Below, piece by piece: positions 1 to 7,142 of a DNA stretch of 64,000 nt. The notes below the pieces were generated by a model, which was not told the DNA's origin, searched no databases, and saw only the letters and a list, made by a program, of their open reading frames with translations. The position numbers and the translations under genes were made by a program. Position 1 is the stretch's first letter. Every line of letters starts with the position of its first letter. This stretch comes from a bacterium BMS3Abin14 (GTDB lineage: Bacteria > BMS3Abin14), in assembly GCA_002897695.1 (NCBI GenBank), contig BDTG01000005.1, positions 1 to 64,000 on the forward strand, in the 5' to 3' direction.

Positions 1-252
1 CATCAACCATGTTTCCTTCCCCACCGGCCCCCCCCAATCGACCTCGCCGGCGTGGTAGTCTTCAGGAATTTGCGCTACGAGGTCCTCGATACGGTAGCGT
101 CCGCGGATTTTCCTGATTGGCGCGATAACGATAATGCCGTCTCTGACCACAACGTCCACCTCATCCCCAACTCCAAGGCGGGCATCTTCCAGCACATTCT
201 TGGCAAGACGCAGCCCCTGACTGTTACCCCATTTTTGAATCTTCGTATGCAT
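1..252 (-). CDS. MazE/AbrB-type antitoxin, 3' end outside window
   Basis: The 84 visible codons read MHTKIQKWGNSQGLRLAK at the N-terminus. This is the SpoVT/AbrB swapped-hairpin pattern of MazE antitoxins (KWGNSxGxRL). A strong ribosome site (ggaggt) lies 7 bases before the ATG at 252. MazE proteins are about 80-90 residues, so only the last few codons should lie beyond position 1. By family knowledge it binds its own promoter and neutralises a MazF-type RNase, which should be the next gene to the left. A run of nine C (29-37) lies in the 3' part and could be a sequencing-sensitive spot. The toxin itself is not visible. Confidence 0.8.
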   Translation of the reverse strand, partial: MHTKIQKWGNSQGLRLAKNVLEDARLGVGDEVDVVVRDGIIVIAPIRKIRGRYRIEDLVAQIPEDYHAGEVDWGGPVGKETWLM

Positions 253-680
253 GCGACTACCTCCTTTTGTATAGCCCATGTATAGCCATTCCGGACCGAG
301 CAGTCAAGTGGTATTTTAGACTGGAGCGCATTCTACCGGAAAAAACCGGGTGAAGAATTCAGGTTTGACGTCGTGAGCTTGAGGTTTGAAGTTTGAGGGG
401 CGCTGTCGGGACATGGGTAAGGGATTTATTGTCATCGCGCCTGTCCCGCCATAGTTCGAAGAACGACGGCGGAAGCTGTAACCCATGCGACGCGATCCCG
501 TCAATATTCGCGGGATTGCCGCGACCTCTGAGGGTTACCCGCAGAAGCCTCGGCGAGGCCGGAGGATGTGAGGTCCGACCCCAGTGCTTCACCCGATGAT
601 CCAAAAATAATATGTTTTCAGGGAAAATGCTATTCCTCGGCGACCATGATTAGGACCAGTTGGATGCAAGCCTTCACCCT
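253..680. other. Gene-free stretch with hairpins and heptad repeat
   Basis: No convincing gene is seen. A 7-bp periodic patch of GTTTGAR units lies at 361-398. A REP-like palindrome spans 446-472 (CCGCC...GGCGG with inner GTTC/GAAC). A longer hairpin spans 479-536, with GTAACCC/GGGTTAC closing an inner GATCCCG/CGGGATT stem. A GCCTCGGCGAGGC hairpin follows near 548. These overlapping palindromes look like REP/BIME debris rather than a terminator set, because no T-runs follow them. Confidence 0.5.
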
Positions 681-1547
681 TTACTCCATAAGGCGAATCC
701 TGAAGAAATGATTTTGTAATCTGGGCCACTGGATGCTGCGCCGGGAGAGTATTCGCGGCAGTGTCCAGAAGCTTATCGGTGCGATCCCTCTGAGTGCCCA
801 CCATGTCAAAAAACCAAGTGTGGTAGAATCCCTAGGTAAGAATGGAAGCCACCTGCGACGCAGATCAACCAACTCCTCTGCGGTCACCAAATTGGTGTAC
901 CCGAAGTTCCGCCGTACTTCTACAAGAAAGGTACCCGCGCCATCGAACAATTGACGGTACAGGTTTACACTTCGGTAGACTGCCTGGTACTCTCCTCGTG
1001 ATAGGGATACACCCCGATGTACAGTCGATTCGCGAAGGATAATCACCCCCCCTTCAGCAAGACGGCTTTTCAAAGAACGAAGTAATGCCATCACGTCGTG
1101 GTTATCCAGATACATACACAGGCCTCCCAGGAAGATCATGTCAAAGGGGCCCTCCGGAAGGTTATATCGACCGTCACCTTCGAGTATTGTAACCTTGGGC
1201 AGATGAGCCACCCTTTCCCTGGCAGCTTTCAACATCAGACTACTTTGCTCGATTCCTATGACAGTCCTATTGCACCTGGCGAAAATCTCGGCCCACGTCC
1301 CCGCCCCGCAGCCAACATCAAGCACTCGCCCAGAGTCACACACCGCGTTGAGCCAATCACTGATAGTTCGTATTTCTTTGTGTAGGCGATATCTAGCCGC
1401 ACTGGTTGGAAGATTGTGTTCATGAGCCATCATACTGACCGTGGCTGCCGTACCACCCCTTGCACTATTAAAATAGCGTTTGACAGTTGCATCGTTGATC
1501 TGTTGTTCTGCGGGGTCGTGTCGATTCACCGGTCGATTGCTATCCAT
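681..1547 (-). CDS. Class I SAM-dependent methyltransferase
   Basis: The 288-residue protein carries SAM motif I VLDVGCGAGTW at about residues 75-85 and an acidic residue (GIE) after strand 2, which is the Rossmann methyltransferase fold. It is the last gene of a minus-strand cluster, starting 31 bases after the CDP-alcohol phosphatidyltransferase. That position suggests methylation of the head group made by the cluster (for example N-methylation), but this is inference. The C-terminal third (residues 200-288) is basic and Trp-rich and does not belong to the SAM core. It may be the acceptor-binding part. No membrane helix is clear. Confidence 0.75.
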   Translation of the reverse strand: MDSNRPVNRHDPAEQQINDATVKRYFNSARGGTAATVSMMAHEHNLPTSAARYRLHKEIRTISDWLNAVCDSGRVLDVGCGAGTWAEIFARCNRTVIGIEQSSLMLKAARERVAHLPKVTILEGDGRYNLPEGPFDMIFLGGLCMYLDNHDVMALLRSLKSRLAEGGVIILRESTVHRGVSLSRGEYQAVYRSVNLYRQLFDGAGTFLVEVRRNFGYTNLVTAEELVDLRRRWLPFLPRDSTTLGFLTWWALRGIAPISFWTLPRILSRRSIQWPRLQNHFFRIRLME

Positions 1548-1577
1548 AATTTTCCCGGGTTGATAAGTACCTTAATT

Positions 1578-2234
1578 TTAATGAAATTTGCGCCACAGTA
1601 TCCAGCCATATATCGCTGTCAATCCCAGGGCATACACCGTGAGAACATAAAACCACCTTCCGGAAAACTTGGGCGTTCGTATTGGTGCTACATTCAAGAC
1701 TGCCATGCACATACATATGGCATATAACATGATTGAAAAAAACGTCTGGCTAAAAACACCGTCAAACAGAAAGACAAAACCAAGAATGATGATATTGTTG
1801 TCAAGCGCCATCCCCATATACGTCGAATCATCGATCAAGCCGAACACATTGAAATAACTCAACCTTATTGCACTGGCTGCGACAATCACGAATGCCCCTG
1901 GCAGAAACCAGGGGCTGAATTCTCCATAGCTCATGAGAAGAACGGCGGGGCAAATTCCGAAGCTCACAATATCTATCAACGAGTCAAGCTGTACCCCGAA
2001 AGCCCGAAATTCATCAGTGCGCCCCTTCATCCGACGGGCAATGATCCCGTCACCCCAGTCAAAAAAAACAGCCCAAAGCATTCCAATGATTGCTAAAGGG
2101 AAATTGCCCAAAATAGCAAAGTATATCGCGAGGACAGCGCACAACAGTCCTACAAGCGAACAGATATTTGGAAAATCCCTGGCAAAAGCAGGCATCCCGG
2201 TCTGTTGTATTTGATAATATTGTGAATCCTTCAT
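1578..2234 (-). CDS. CDP-alcohol phosphatidyltransferase (PssA-like)
   Basis: Integral membrane enzyme of 218 residues with several hydrophobic helices. It has the family signature DGxxAR(x)nGxxxDxxxD: D62 G63, A66 R67, G80, D84, D88, followed by IVSFGICPA, which is typical of phosphatidylserine-synthase-type members. The gap between AR and G is 12 residues instead of the usual 8-9, so one loop of the active-site helix pair is longer. The start overlaps the aminotransferase stop by four bases (ATGA), implying translational coupling. By family knowledge it displaces CMP from a CDP-activated alcohol. The donor is probably the product of the upstream nucleotidyltransferase, which is inference. 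Confidence 0.85.
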   Translation of the reverse strand: MKDSQYYQIQQTGMPAFARDFPNICSLVGLLCAVLAIYFAILGNFPLAIIGMLWAVFFDWGDGIIARRMKGRTDEFRAFGVQLDSLIDIVSFGICPAVLLMSYGEFSPWFLPGAFVIVAASAIRLSYFNVFGLIDDSTYMGMALDNNIIILGFVFLFDGVFSQTFFSIMLYAICMCMAVLNVAPIRTPKFSGRWFYVLTVYALGLTAIYGWILWRKFH

Positions 2235-3352
2235 GAAGATGGTTCCATTTTTTTCAAGTTTATTGTATCCGCCAATGCATCAACTAACATGCAATTCTCT
2301 GTTTCGGTTCGACTGGCAATACGTATATATCGATCAGAATCCTTGAGCGTCTTGCCCTGGCAGTGTTTTATGTACATGTTATGTTCAACAAACAATGTCC
2401 GTGTGACTTCAGGGCCGCTTTGTGCATAATTGGGGAGGCGGCAGAACACAAAGTTTGCATCGGGTTTGTACACAATCATTCCCGGAACAGCACACAACTT
2501 GCAATACAGATTGTCCCGGTCGGATCGCACCTGTTTACAGCTTTCGACAAACTCGTGCCTATAACTTGGCAAAAGGCGCAGAAACTCTTCGGCAAATCCG
2601 TTAATATTCCAAATATGCACGCCATTTCGTACTGCTTCGGCAAATGCCGCATTGGGTGTGAGCATGTAACCGATCCTAAGACCGCAGATTCCATAGGCTT
2701 TACTCATGCTTTTAATGATTGCCATATTGGGGTGCTGCTCAATATCATGCTCCAAAGTTGTCTGATTCGGATTTTGGGAAAAATCCATGAAGGATTCGTC
2801 TACGATCAGCATACAGTCATGAAGTGCAAGTTTTTGTGCAAGGAAGATGAGATCTGACCTGGGAACCAGCATAGATGTTGGATTATTCGGCGTTACCACA
2901 ACAGCCACATCTGCTTTAACCCTGATTGCTTCAGCGGCAAATTTATCCACATCCAAATGGAAGGATGGAATTTCAAGCGCAAATTCTACGACCTGCCCTG
3001 GTGGCGCCGCATTTGCATATTCATTAAATGAGGGAACCGCAACGATTAACTTACTGGATATGTGGCCGGAGACAATTTTTATGAGTTCAGCAGCACCATT
3101 TCCTACGACAATTCTTTCAGCAGGTTGATAGATCAGTTTACTGATGAGACCGGCCAAGGCATCCTGTGCAACCGGGTAGTTCAGGACAAGGGCATGGATG
3201 TAATTCTTGAAACTGGTAAATACGGCCTCTGGCGGGAAATAGAGGTTGTAGAGATAGGCATGATCGACAAAATCATGACGATAGTACCCTCCATGCTGTT
3301 TGGAGATGAATTCGTATTTTTGCGTTTGCGTCTCATAATCATATTGCTTCAT
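2231..3352 (-). CDS. PLP fold-type I aminotransferase (HisC/CobD-like, PntC C-domain-like)
   Basis: The 373-residue protein has NPNNPTS (155-160), DES (185-187), the Schiff-base lysine K218 in IIKSMSKAYG and a GLRIGY arginine (226). This layout fits class I/II aminotransferases near HisC and CobD. The KSMSKxYGxxGLRIG wording resembles, from memory, the aminotransferase half of PntC-type proteins, where a cytidylyltransferase is fused to a PLP domain. Here the cytidylyltransferase is the separate gene upstream. Reading back from the ATG, the frame stays open for only about 17 codons before a TAG. The ribosome site is weak (cagcaggga). The reaction could be transamination or decarboxylation of a phosphorylated amino acid or an aminophosphonate. 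The sequence does not decide between these. Confidence 0.75.
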   Translation of the reverse strand: MKQYDYETQTQKYEFISKQHGGYYRHDFVDHAYLYNLYFPPEAVFTSFKNYIHALVLNYPVAQDALAGLISKLIYQPAERIVVGNGAAELIKIVSGHISSKLIVAVPSFNEYANAAPPGQVVEFALEIPSFHLDVDKFAAEAIRVKADVAVVVTPNNPTSMLVPRSDLIFLAQKLALHDCMLIVDESFMDFSQNPNQTTLEHDIEQHPNMAIIKSMSKAYGICGLRIGYMLTPNAAFAEAVRNGVHIWNINGFAEEFLRLLPSYRHEFVESCKQVRSDRDNLYCKLCAVPGMIVYKPDANFVFCRLPNYAQSGPEVTRTLFVEHNMYIKHCQGKTLKDSDRYIRIASRTETENCMLVDALADTINLKKMEPSS

Positions 3353-3545
3353 ACATAATCCCTGCTGGATTTTTTCAAGATTTATCTTTTTTTGAGCTAT
3401 CCATGGATCAGCTACCTATTAAAGGAATTGGGCTGAAGCACCTGACTGCACACCGGTAAATGCATGTAAAATCGTTTTGGCCAGCCGCTTCATGTTTGTT
3501 TAAACAGCAGTCTTGATTTTCCGAAGGTCATTGGCGTGATATTTA
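3353..3545. other. 193-bp gap between the aminotransferase and the IS remnant
   Basis: On the minus strand it reads out as short broken frames. One, starting MKRLAKTILHAFTGVQSG, is 24 codons long and ends in TAA TAG at about 3418. It is too short and without a clear ribosome site, so I do not call it a gene. The stretch separates the IS boundary from the aminotransferase start. It could be leftover of the gene pair's original junction. Confidence 0.35.
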
Positions 3546-4267
3546 TGGTGACCCCAATGTCAAGACCACGTTCCCCTGAATTTAAGGTGTAGTCTGTCCG
3601 TGTAGGAGACAGAGCCATTCTCATGCCGCCTCCTTAAATGTTGAGATGCCCTGGTACACTTCAGCCGGAGTTCTCATTCCGAAGGACTGGTGAGAACGTT
3701 CATTGTCCGTTGCCAGGCCCTTGCCGTCCATGCTGATCTTTATGTCGTGGTCTTTGTAGTCACCACCGTTAGGTACACAAATCCATGAACCATGGGAATA
3801 TACGTGATATCGCTGCACCATCCCTGGTCGGCATGATTGATACCCAGACCACGCAACAGGTACGGATACACCTTATGGTCAGGATGCGGGATGCTGGTGC
3901 GCTTGGCAGGCACTGTCAATCCAGATAACCGGTCTTTTTTTAAGCCAGTCCACCTCAACTTGAAGCTGGCCTACTTTACGATAGAGACGGTCACGTTCAA
4001 CCTCAGCAGCCTCGGCATCATGATCCTTCCCTCGATTGCAGATCTCCAGGGCGGATTCTAACAGCTGCTGCTTCCAGATCCCGATTTAATTGGGCCGGAC
4101 TCCAAACTCCTGTGCCAACTCGTTGAGTGGACGCTGGCCCTTGATCGCCTCCAACGCGACCTTGGCTTTGAAATCCTTGCTGAATTTACGGCGACGAATC
4201 TGCATTGATACCCCCTTCCGAAACAAGTCTGTTACACTTTAACAGATTGTCTCATCCAGGGGGTCCA
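3546..4267 (-). mobile_element. Decayed IS3-family insertion sequence (about 722 bp)
   Basis: The right end is clear. Read on the minus strand the element begins TGGACCCCCTGGATGAGACA at 4267, followed by an IS3-type orfA and fragments of orfB. The left end is proposed at 3546, where the plus strand reads TGGTGACCCC. The two ends match only in part, and the flanks (tta on the left, cta on the right) do not give a perfect 3-bp duplication. Complete IS3 elements are 1.2-1.5 kb, so about half of the element is gone. Confidence 0.75.
3621..4205 (-). pseudogene. IS3-family transposase orfA/orfB remnants
   Basis: OrfA starts at 4205 (MQIRRRKFSKDFKAKVAL, the IS3 helix-turn-helix) and has an in-frame TAA about 40 codons in, where the family usually has Gln (PNQIG). 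OrfB survives in two frames. The 3740-3958 piece has WCSDITYIPMVHGFVYL, which includes the first catalytic Asp. The 3621-3821 piece has ISMDGKGLATDNERSHQSFG and TPAEVY. The stretch between these, with the second Asp, and the block with the catalytic Glu are deleted. No active transposase can be made. Confidence 0.85.
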
Positions 4268-5049
4268 CTATAATTGTCATGAATTGTTGTTTTATATATG
4301 TCTGTCGAAAAGAGTTTTTCAGCCGCTGCCAGATCTCCAATAGTATCTATTTCATACCAGGACTTGCTGTCAAAAGAGACAGTTTGAAGCAAGAGCCCCC
4401 CGTCAGCCACCATGTCCTTAAAGACGGCTTCATAATAGTCGTGCACTCTGCCGTTTGCAATGAACATGTCCAGTCTTTTAATGATAGCAAGCCATGAAGA
4501 GCGTGAAAAACTGTACATATTCACTGTCTTGTATCTGATCTCATTTGCAAACCCGGCAGGGTCGCACTGGAACGCTTTCACCTGCTTAAACTGATTGACT
4601 GTGACAGTGGAACCGTTCATCCACGGCTGCATGCGGGCAATGGCAATTTTGTCAGGATAACACATGTCCCCCAGTAGTGACTCGTCAAAAACAAGATCGC
4701 TCTCGACCAACAGAAATGGCTCATGAATACGTTTACGAGCCATCCAGAATGAATAAATGTTATTTGTTGTCTCATACAGCGGGCTAAAAATATACTCTAC
4801 GGTCATGCCACCAGCTTGCGTTCCCAAATATTCCCGGATACAATGTTCAAGATGCCCTGTGACCACAACCAGACGTTTGAAACCATGTTGATTTAAAGAA
4901 ATGACGAGCCGTTCGAGGATGGATGCTCCATTGATCTTTGCAAGGCATTTAGGCACGCTCTGCGTCAGGGGATACAGACGACTCCCCGCGCCAGCTGCGA
5001 GGAGTAGTGCTGTAGTCACACGTCCGTGGTCATAATCGCTGTCGATCAA
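4252..5049 (-). CDS. CTP-type sugar/phospho-alcohol nucleotidyltransferase, 3' end rewritten by IS
   Basis: The 265-residue protein has the nucleotidyltransferase signature LLLAAGAGSRLYPLT (16-29) with PK at 33-34, then ETTNNIYSFWMA and LLVESDLVFD. This is the pattern of phosphocholine and 2-aminoethylphosphonate cytidylyltransferases (LicC, PntC N-domain). The start is TTG at 5049 with GGAGG seven bases upstream. The reading frame crosses the IS end at 4267, so the last residues (GPPG) and the TGA stop come from IS DNA. The natural C-terminus, or a fusion to the aminotransferase domain, has therefore been lost. The catalytic domain itself looks complete. Confidence 0.8.
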   Translation of the reverse strand: MIDSDYDHGRVTTALLLAAGAGSRLYPLTQSVPKCLAKINGASILERLVISLNQHGFKRLVVVTGHLEHCIREYLGTQAGGMTVEYIFSPLYETTNNIYSFWMARKRIHEPFLLVESDLVFDESLLGDMCYPDKIAIARMQPWMNGSTVTVNQFKQVKAFQCDPAGFANEIRYKTVNMYSFSRSSWLAIIKRLDMFIANGRVHDYYEAVFKDMVADGGLLLQTVSFDSKSWYEIDTIGDLAAAEKLFSTDIYKTTIHDNYSGPPG

Positions 5050-5164
5050 ATTAATTCCTCCAAATATCTTTCAAGTTTTCGATGACCTGGTTTTTTCGTC
5101 TGGTAAGTGCTTTTGTTGGCCGTTTTCGCCCTTGGCAAGTCTCCAATTATTTTCGTCCGATGAA

Positions 5165-5343
5165 TTAATTTCTCTCAGGGAAAATCCCATTGTTCTCTTT
5201 GATGGCGTTCTTCACGAGTTCAGCAATCATTTGCCGGTTAGACGCTTGTCCAATGGCTTTACACACCAGAGAAAGTCCGACCCGATGGTGTCCCTGATCC
5301 ACTGTTCAAATTCTTCCCATGTCCCATCCACAAACTTATCCAT
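5165..5343 (-). pseudogene. Short frameshifted open frame of unknown function
   Basis: From ATG 5343 the frame reads MDKFVDGTWEEFEQWIRD, then closes at a TGA. A one-base shift near 5280 continues as CKAIGQASNRQMIAELVKNA to a TAA at 5165. The joined product would be about 58 residues, helical and charged. I recognise no family. It may be a small gene with one frameshift or a chance pair of frames. It lies between the nucleotidyltransferase and the small Cys-rich gene. Confidence 0.3.
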
Positions 5344-5375
5344 ACATTCCACCCCGCAAACCACCAAATCGGTGG

Positions 5376-5576
5376 TTACTTGCCTTGAATGAGCTGCTCA
5401 CCGCAATCCATACAGTAAGCGCTTCGTTCACGTCCGCTTTTTGCATGTTTTTCCTCGCGGCATACCCTTTGGGGAATCTTGCTATTCGCCACCTCGCCCC
5501 ACATGGGGCAACAACGCACCGGTGCGTTTTGACGCCTATGGTTGAAGTTGGGACGGAGACCGTTGATTGGCATCAT
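5376..5576 (-). CDS. Small Cys-rich protein, zinc-ribbon-like
   Basis: The 66-residue protein has Cys at 22, 23, 39, 55 and 58. The C-terminal CMDCGEQL has the CxxC knuckle of zinc ribbons. It starts two bases after the stop of the helix-turn-helix gene and has a GGAGG ribosome site inside that gene's end, so the two are co-transcribed and probably coupled. Function is unknown. A metal-binding partner of the DNA-binding protein is a reasonable guess from position. No membrane or signal segment is seen. Confidence 0.55.
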   Translation of the reverse strand: MMPINGLRPNFNHRRQNAPVRCCPMWGEVANSKIPQRVCREEKHAKSGRERSAYCMDCGEQLIQGK

Positions 5577-5578
5577 CT

Positions 5579-5803
5579 TTACGTTCCTCCCCCATCTCTA
5601 CCATTTTCGGTTCTTTGAGAGGAAGTGCCATCCGGCCTTTGGCTTGTAACCCAGTCGTCGATCTCCTGCCGGTTGAAACGCCACTGAGTCCCAATTTTGG
5701 AAGCGGGAATCTCACCTTCCTGGGCCATGCGATAGAGCTTGGTCCGACTAAGCTTCAAGTACTCAGCCAACTCATCAAGAGTGAGCCATTTGTCAGTCTC
5801 CAC
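5579..5803 (-). CDS. Excisionase/BldC-type MerR-like DNA-binding protein
   Basis: The 74-residue protein is almost only a winged helix-turn-helix: WLTLDELAEYLKLSRTKLYR (helix-turn-helix), GEIPASKIGTQWRF (wing), IDDWV. This is the helix-turn-helix 17/excisionase family that includes lambda Xis-like proteins and Streptomyces BldC. The start is GTG at 5803 with a GAGGGG ribosome site. Its promoter region carries five contiguous 10-bp half-sites (5840-5889), 37 bp upstream, so autoregulation is likely. The tail from residue 54 is polar and disordered. It could equally be a recombination directionality factor, but no integrase sits beside it; the recombinase remnant at 6641 is separate. Confidence 0.8.
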   Translation of the reverse strand: METDKWLTLDELAEYLKLSRTKLYRMAQEGEIPASKIGTQWRFNRQEIDDWVTSQRPDGTSSQRTENGRDGGGT

Positions 5804-5839
5804 AATTACCCCTCAATTACGGTTAAGCGCCGCTCTTTT

Positions 5840-5889
5840 ATGTTAACAAATGCTAACAATTGTTAGCATTTGTTAGCATTTGTTAGCAT
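5840..5889 (-). promoter_or_regulatory. Array of five phased 10-bp operator half-sites
   Basis: Reading the minus strand: ATGCTAACAA three times in tandem (5889-5880, 5879-5870, 5869-5860), then TTGTTAGCAT (5859-5850) and TTGTTAACAT (5849-5840, one mismatch). The units touch with no spacer. The middle pair makes a perfect 20-bp palindrome (5850-5869). The array sits 37-86 bp upstream of the GTG of the excisionase-like gene and overlaps where its promoter should be. Helical-turn phasing suggests a protein that polymerises along one DNA face. Confidence 0.75.
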
Positions 5890-5949
5890 AAAATAATACA
5901 TGGTAAGCCAAGAGTCAAGCCAAAATTTTGTGTCGGTTCTATGACCTGG

Positions 5950-5967
5950 GGGTCGTAGCTTGTATTT
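5950..5967. repeat. Left inverted repeat flanking the RAYT gene
   Basis: GGGTCGTAGCTTGTATTT. An exact inverted copy is at 7407-7424, and similarity extends a few bases on both sides. The pair brackets the transposase remnant, so these are probably the ends or REP-type targets of the RAYT unit. Confidence 0.7.
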
Positions 5968-6525
5968 TAACAGCTGCCTTTCCAGTCTTTAATTATTCTG
6001 GAAATTGAAGCAGGGTGCAATTTTAGTCGTTCTCCTATCTCGCTTTGTGTAAATAGATGATGCTCAAAGGCATCAATGATCCTTCGGTTCCGCGATGGTT
6101 TGTTCCTTATTAGTTCGTCAGGGAAAAGGTGTGACAAAGTGGGTCGTCCAGCAGATCTTTGACGTTTTGATACCGCAAGGGATGTGGGCTGCTCTTCCAG
6201 TTTCTGACGCACACTCTGTGCAAAACCCGGCTCACCAAGAAACAGGTCCCCCTCCAGGTGCTCCCAAGGTGAACTGCTCTCGTAACCCTGTCTGACAAAT
6301 TCCTTGTACATTTCCCGTGCCTTCTTTTTCCGCATGGAAAACTGTGAAAGTATCCAGTCAACAATCACGGGCGGGGCTGACTGAACGATTCCCGCAGTGG
6401 CGCGATAACTGCTCCATATCCACTCTTCGATGCCTTTTATTGAATATCAGAGAGTACTGGCTGTTTAGCCGTTTCATCCCCCGTGACAGGTTTGGTTGCG
6501 GTGTTTCGACAAGGAGGTGGTAGTG

Positions 6526-7142
6526 TTATGTGGAGTTTGAACTTATGTGAAGTTCATTTTTTGAATCCCCTTCTGTCGCTGGCTTCGGCTGATATTTACT
6601 GCACATAATTGGGATGATTTTTCCAGTGTAGCTAGCCACTTCAAGATGCTGGTTTTTTGCCTTTGCCCATGAGCGTAATCTGGGCGGTTCCCCGCAGGCG
6701 CATGTTGCCCGTTTTAAGTTCCACAATTTCACTGACGCGAGCCCCTGTATTGTAGAGCAACAGAAGCAATGCTTTATCGCGTACTCCGGTACGCGAGTTG
6801 ATATTCACCATGTCGAGCAACGCCAACACGAGCGACTCGTCGATCTCTTCGACGTATAGTTCATCGGCGCTTTTGTTGAGAGTATCCGCCGCGTAGCATA
6901 GCAACAGTTTGATCGTATCGCGGTAAGCCAGAACCGTATTGACTGCAAGTCCCTTTTGGATTGGCAGATAGTGGGCAAAGAATCGTTTCATAAAGTTTGC
7001 CATGGTAGAAAATTATGTGCAGTAATATCCGCGGGCAGCTTGGGAAAACGGCAAGGATCAAGGGAAAATCAGGAGAGAGGTAAGGCCAACTTCACATAAG
7101 TCCAAACTCCACATAACATTATTTATGTTGAGCTCAACATAA
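6526..7142 (-). mobile_element. Tyrosine-recombinase mini-element with 29-bp inverted repeats
   Basis: The element runs from TTATGTGGAG (6526) to CTCAACATAA (7142). Its left 29 bp (6526-6554) are repeated inverted at 7088-7116 with one mismatch. A perfect 20-bp palindrome occupies the right end (7123-7142). A 6-bp direct repeat GTAGTG flanks it (6520-6525 and 7143-7148). Removing the element plus one copy restores the RAYT codons for NNHYHLL, which proves it is an insertion. Inside lies a truncated recombinase gene and a second, inner inverted repeat (6592-6610/7011-7028). It is reminiscent of single remnants of recombinase-in-trio elements, but I cannot confirm the family. Confidence 0.85.
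6641..7003 (-). pseudogene. Tyrosine recombinase/integrase, truncated
   Basis: The 120 residues begin with a SAM-like core-binding domain (FFAHYLPIQKGLAVNTVLAY) and run into the catalytic domain (DKALLLLLYNTGARVSEIVEL, with the first catalytic Arg). The segment between LALLD and MVNINSRTG looks shortened relative to the family. The frame stops soon after GKGKK, so the HxxR, His and nucleophilic Tyr are missing. It sits inside the inner inverted repeats of the mini-element. Mobility would need a recombinase in trans. Confidence 0.8.

Noticed and set aside
681-5049. Proven phosphonate biosynthesis cluster
   Set aside because: No phosphoenolpyruvate mutase or phosphonopyruvate decarboxylase is in the window; kept only as a hypothesis.
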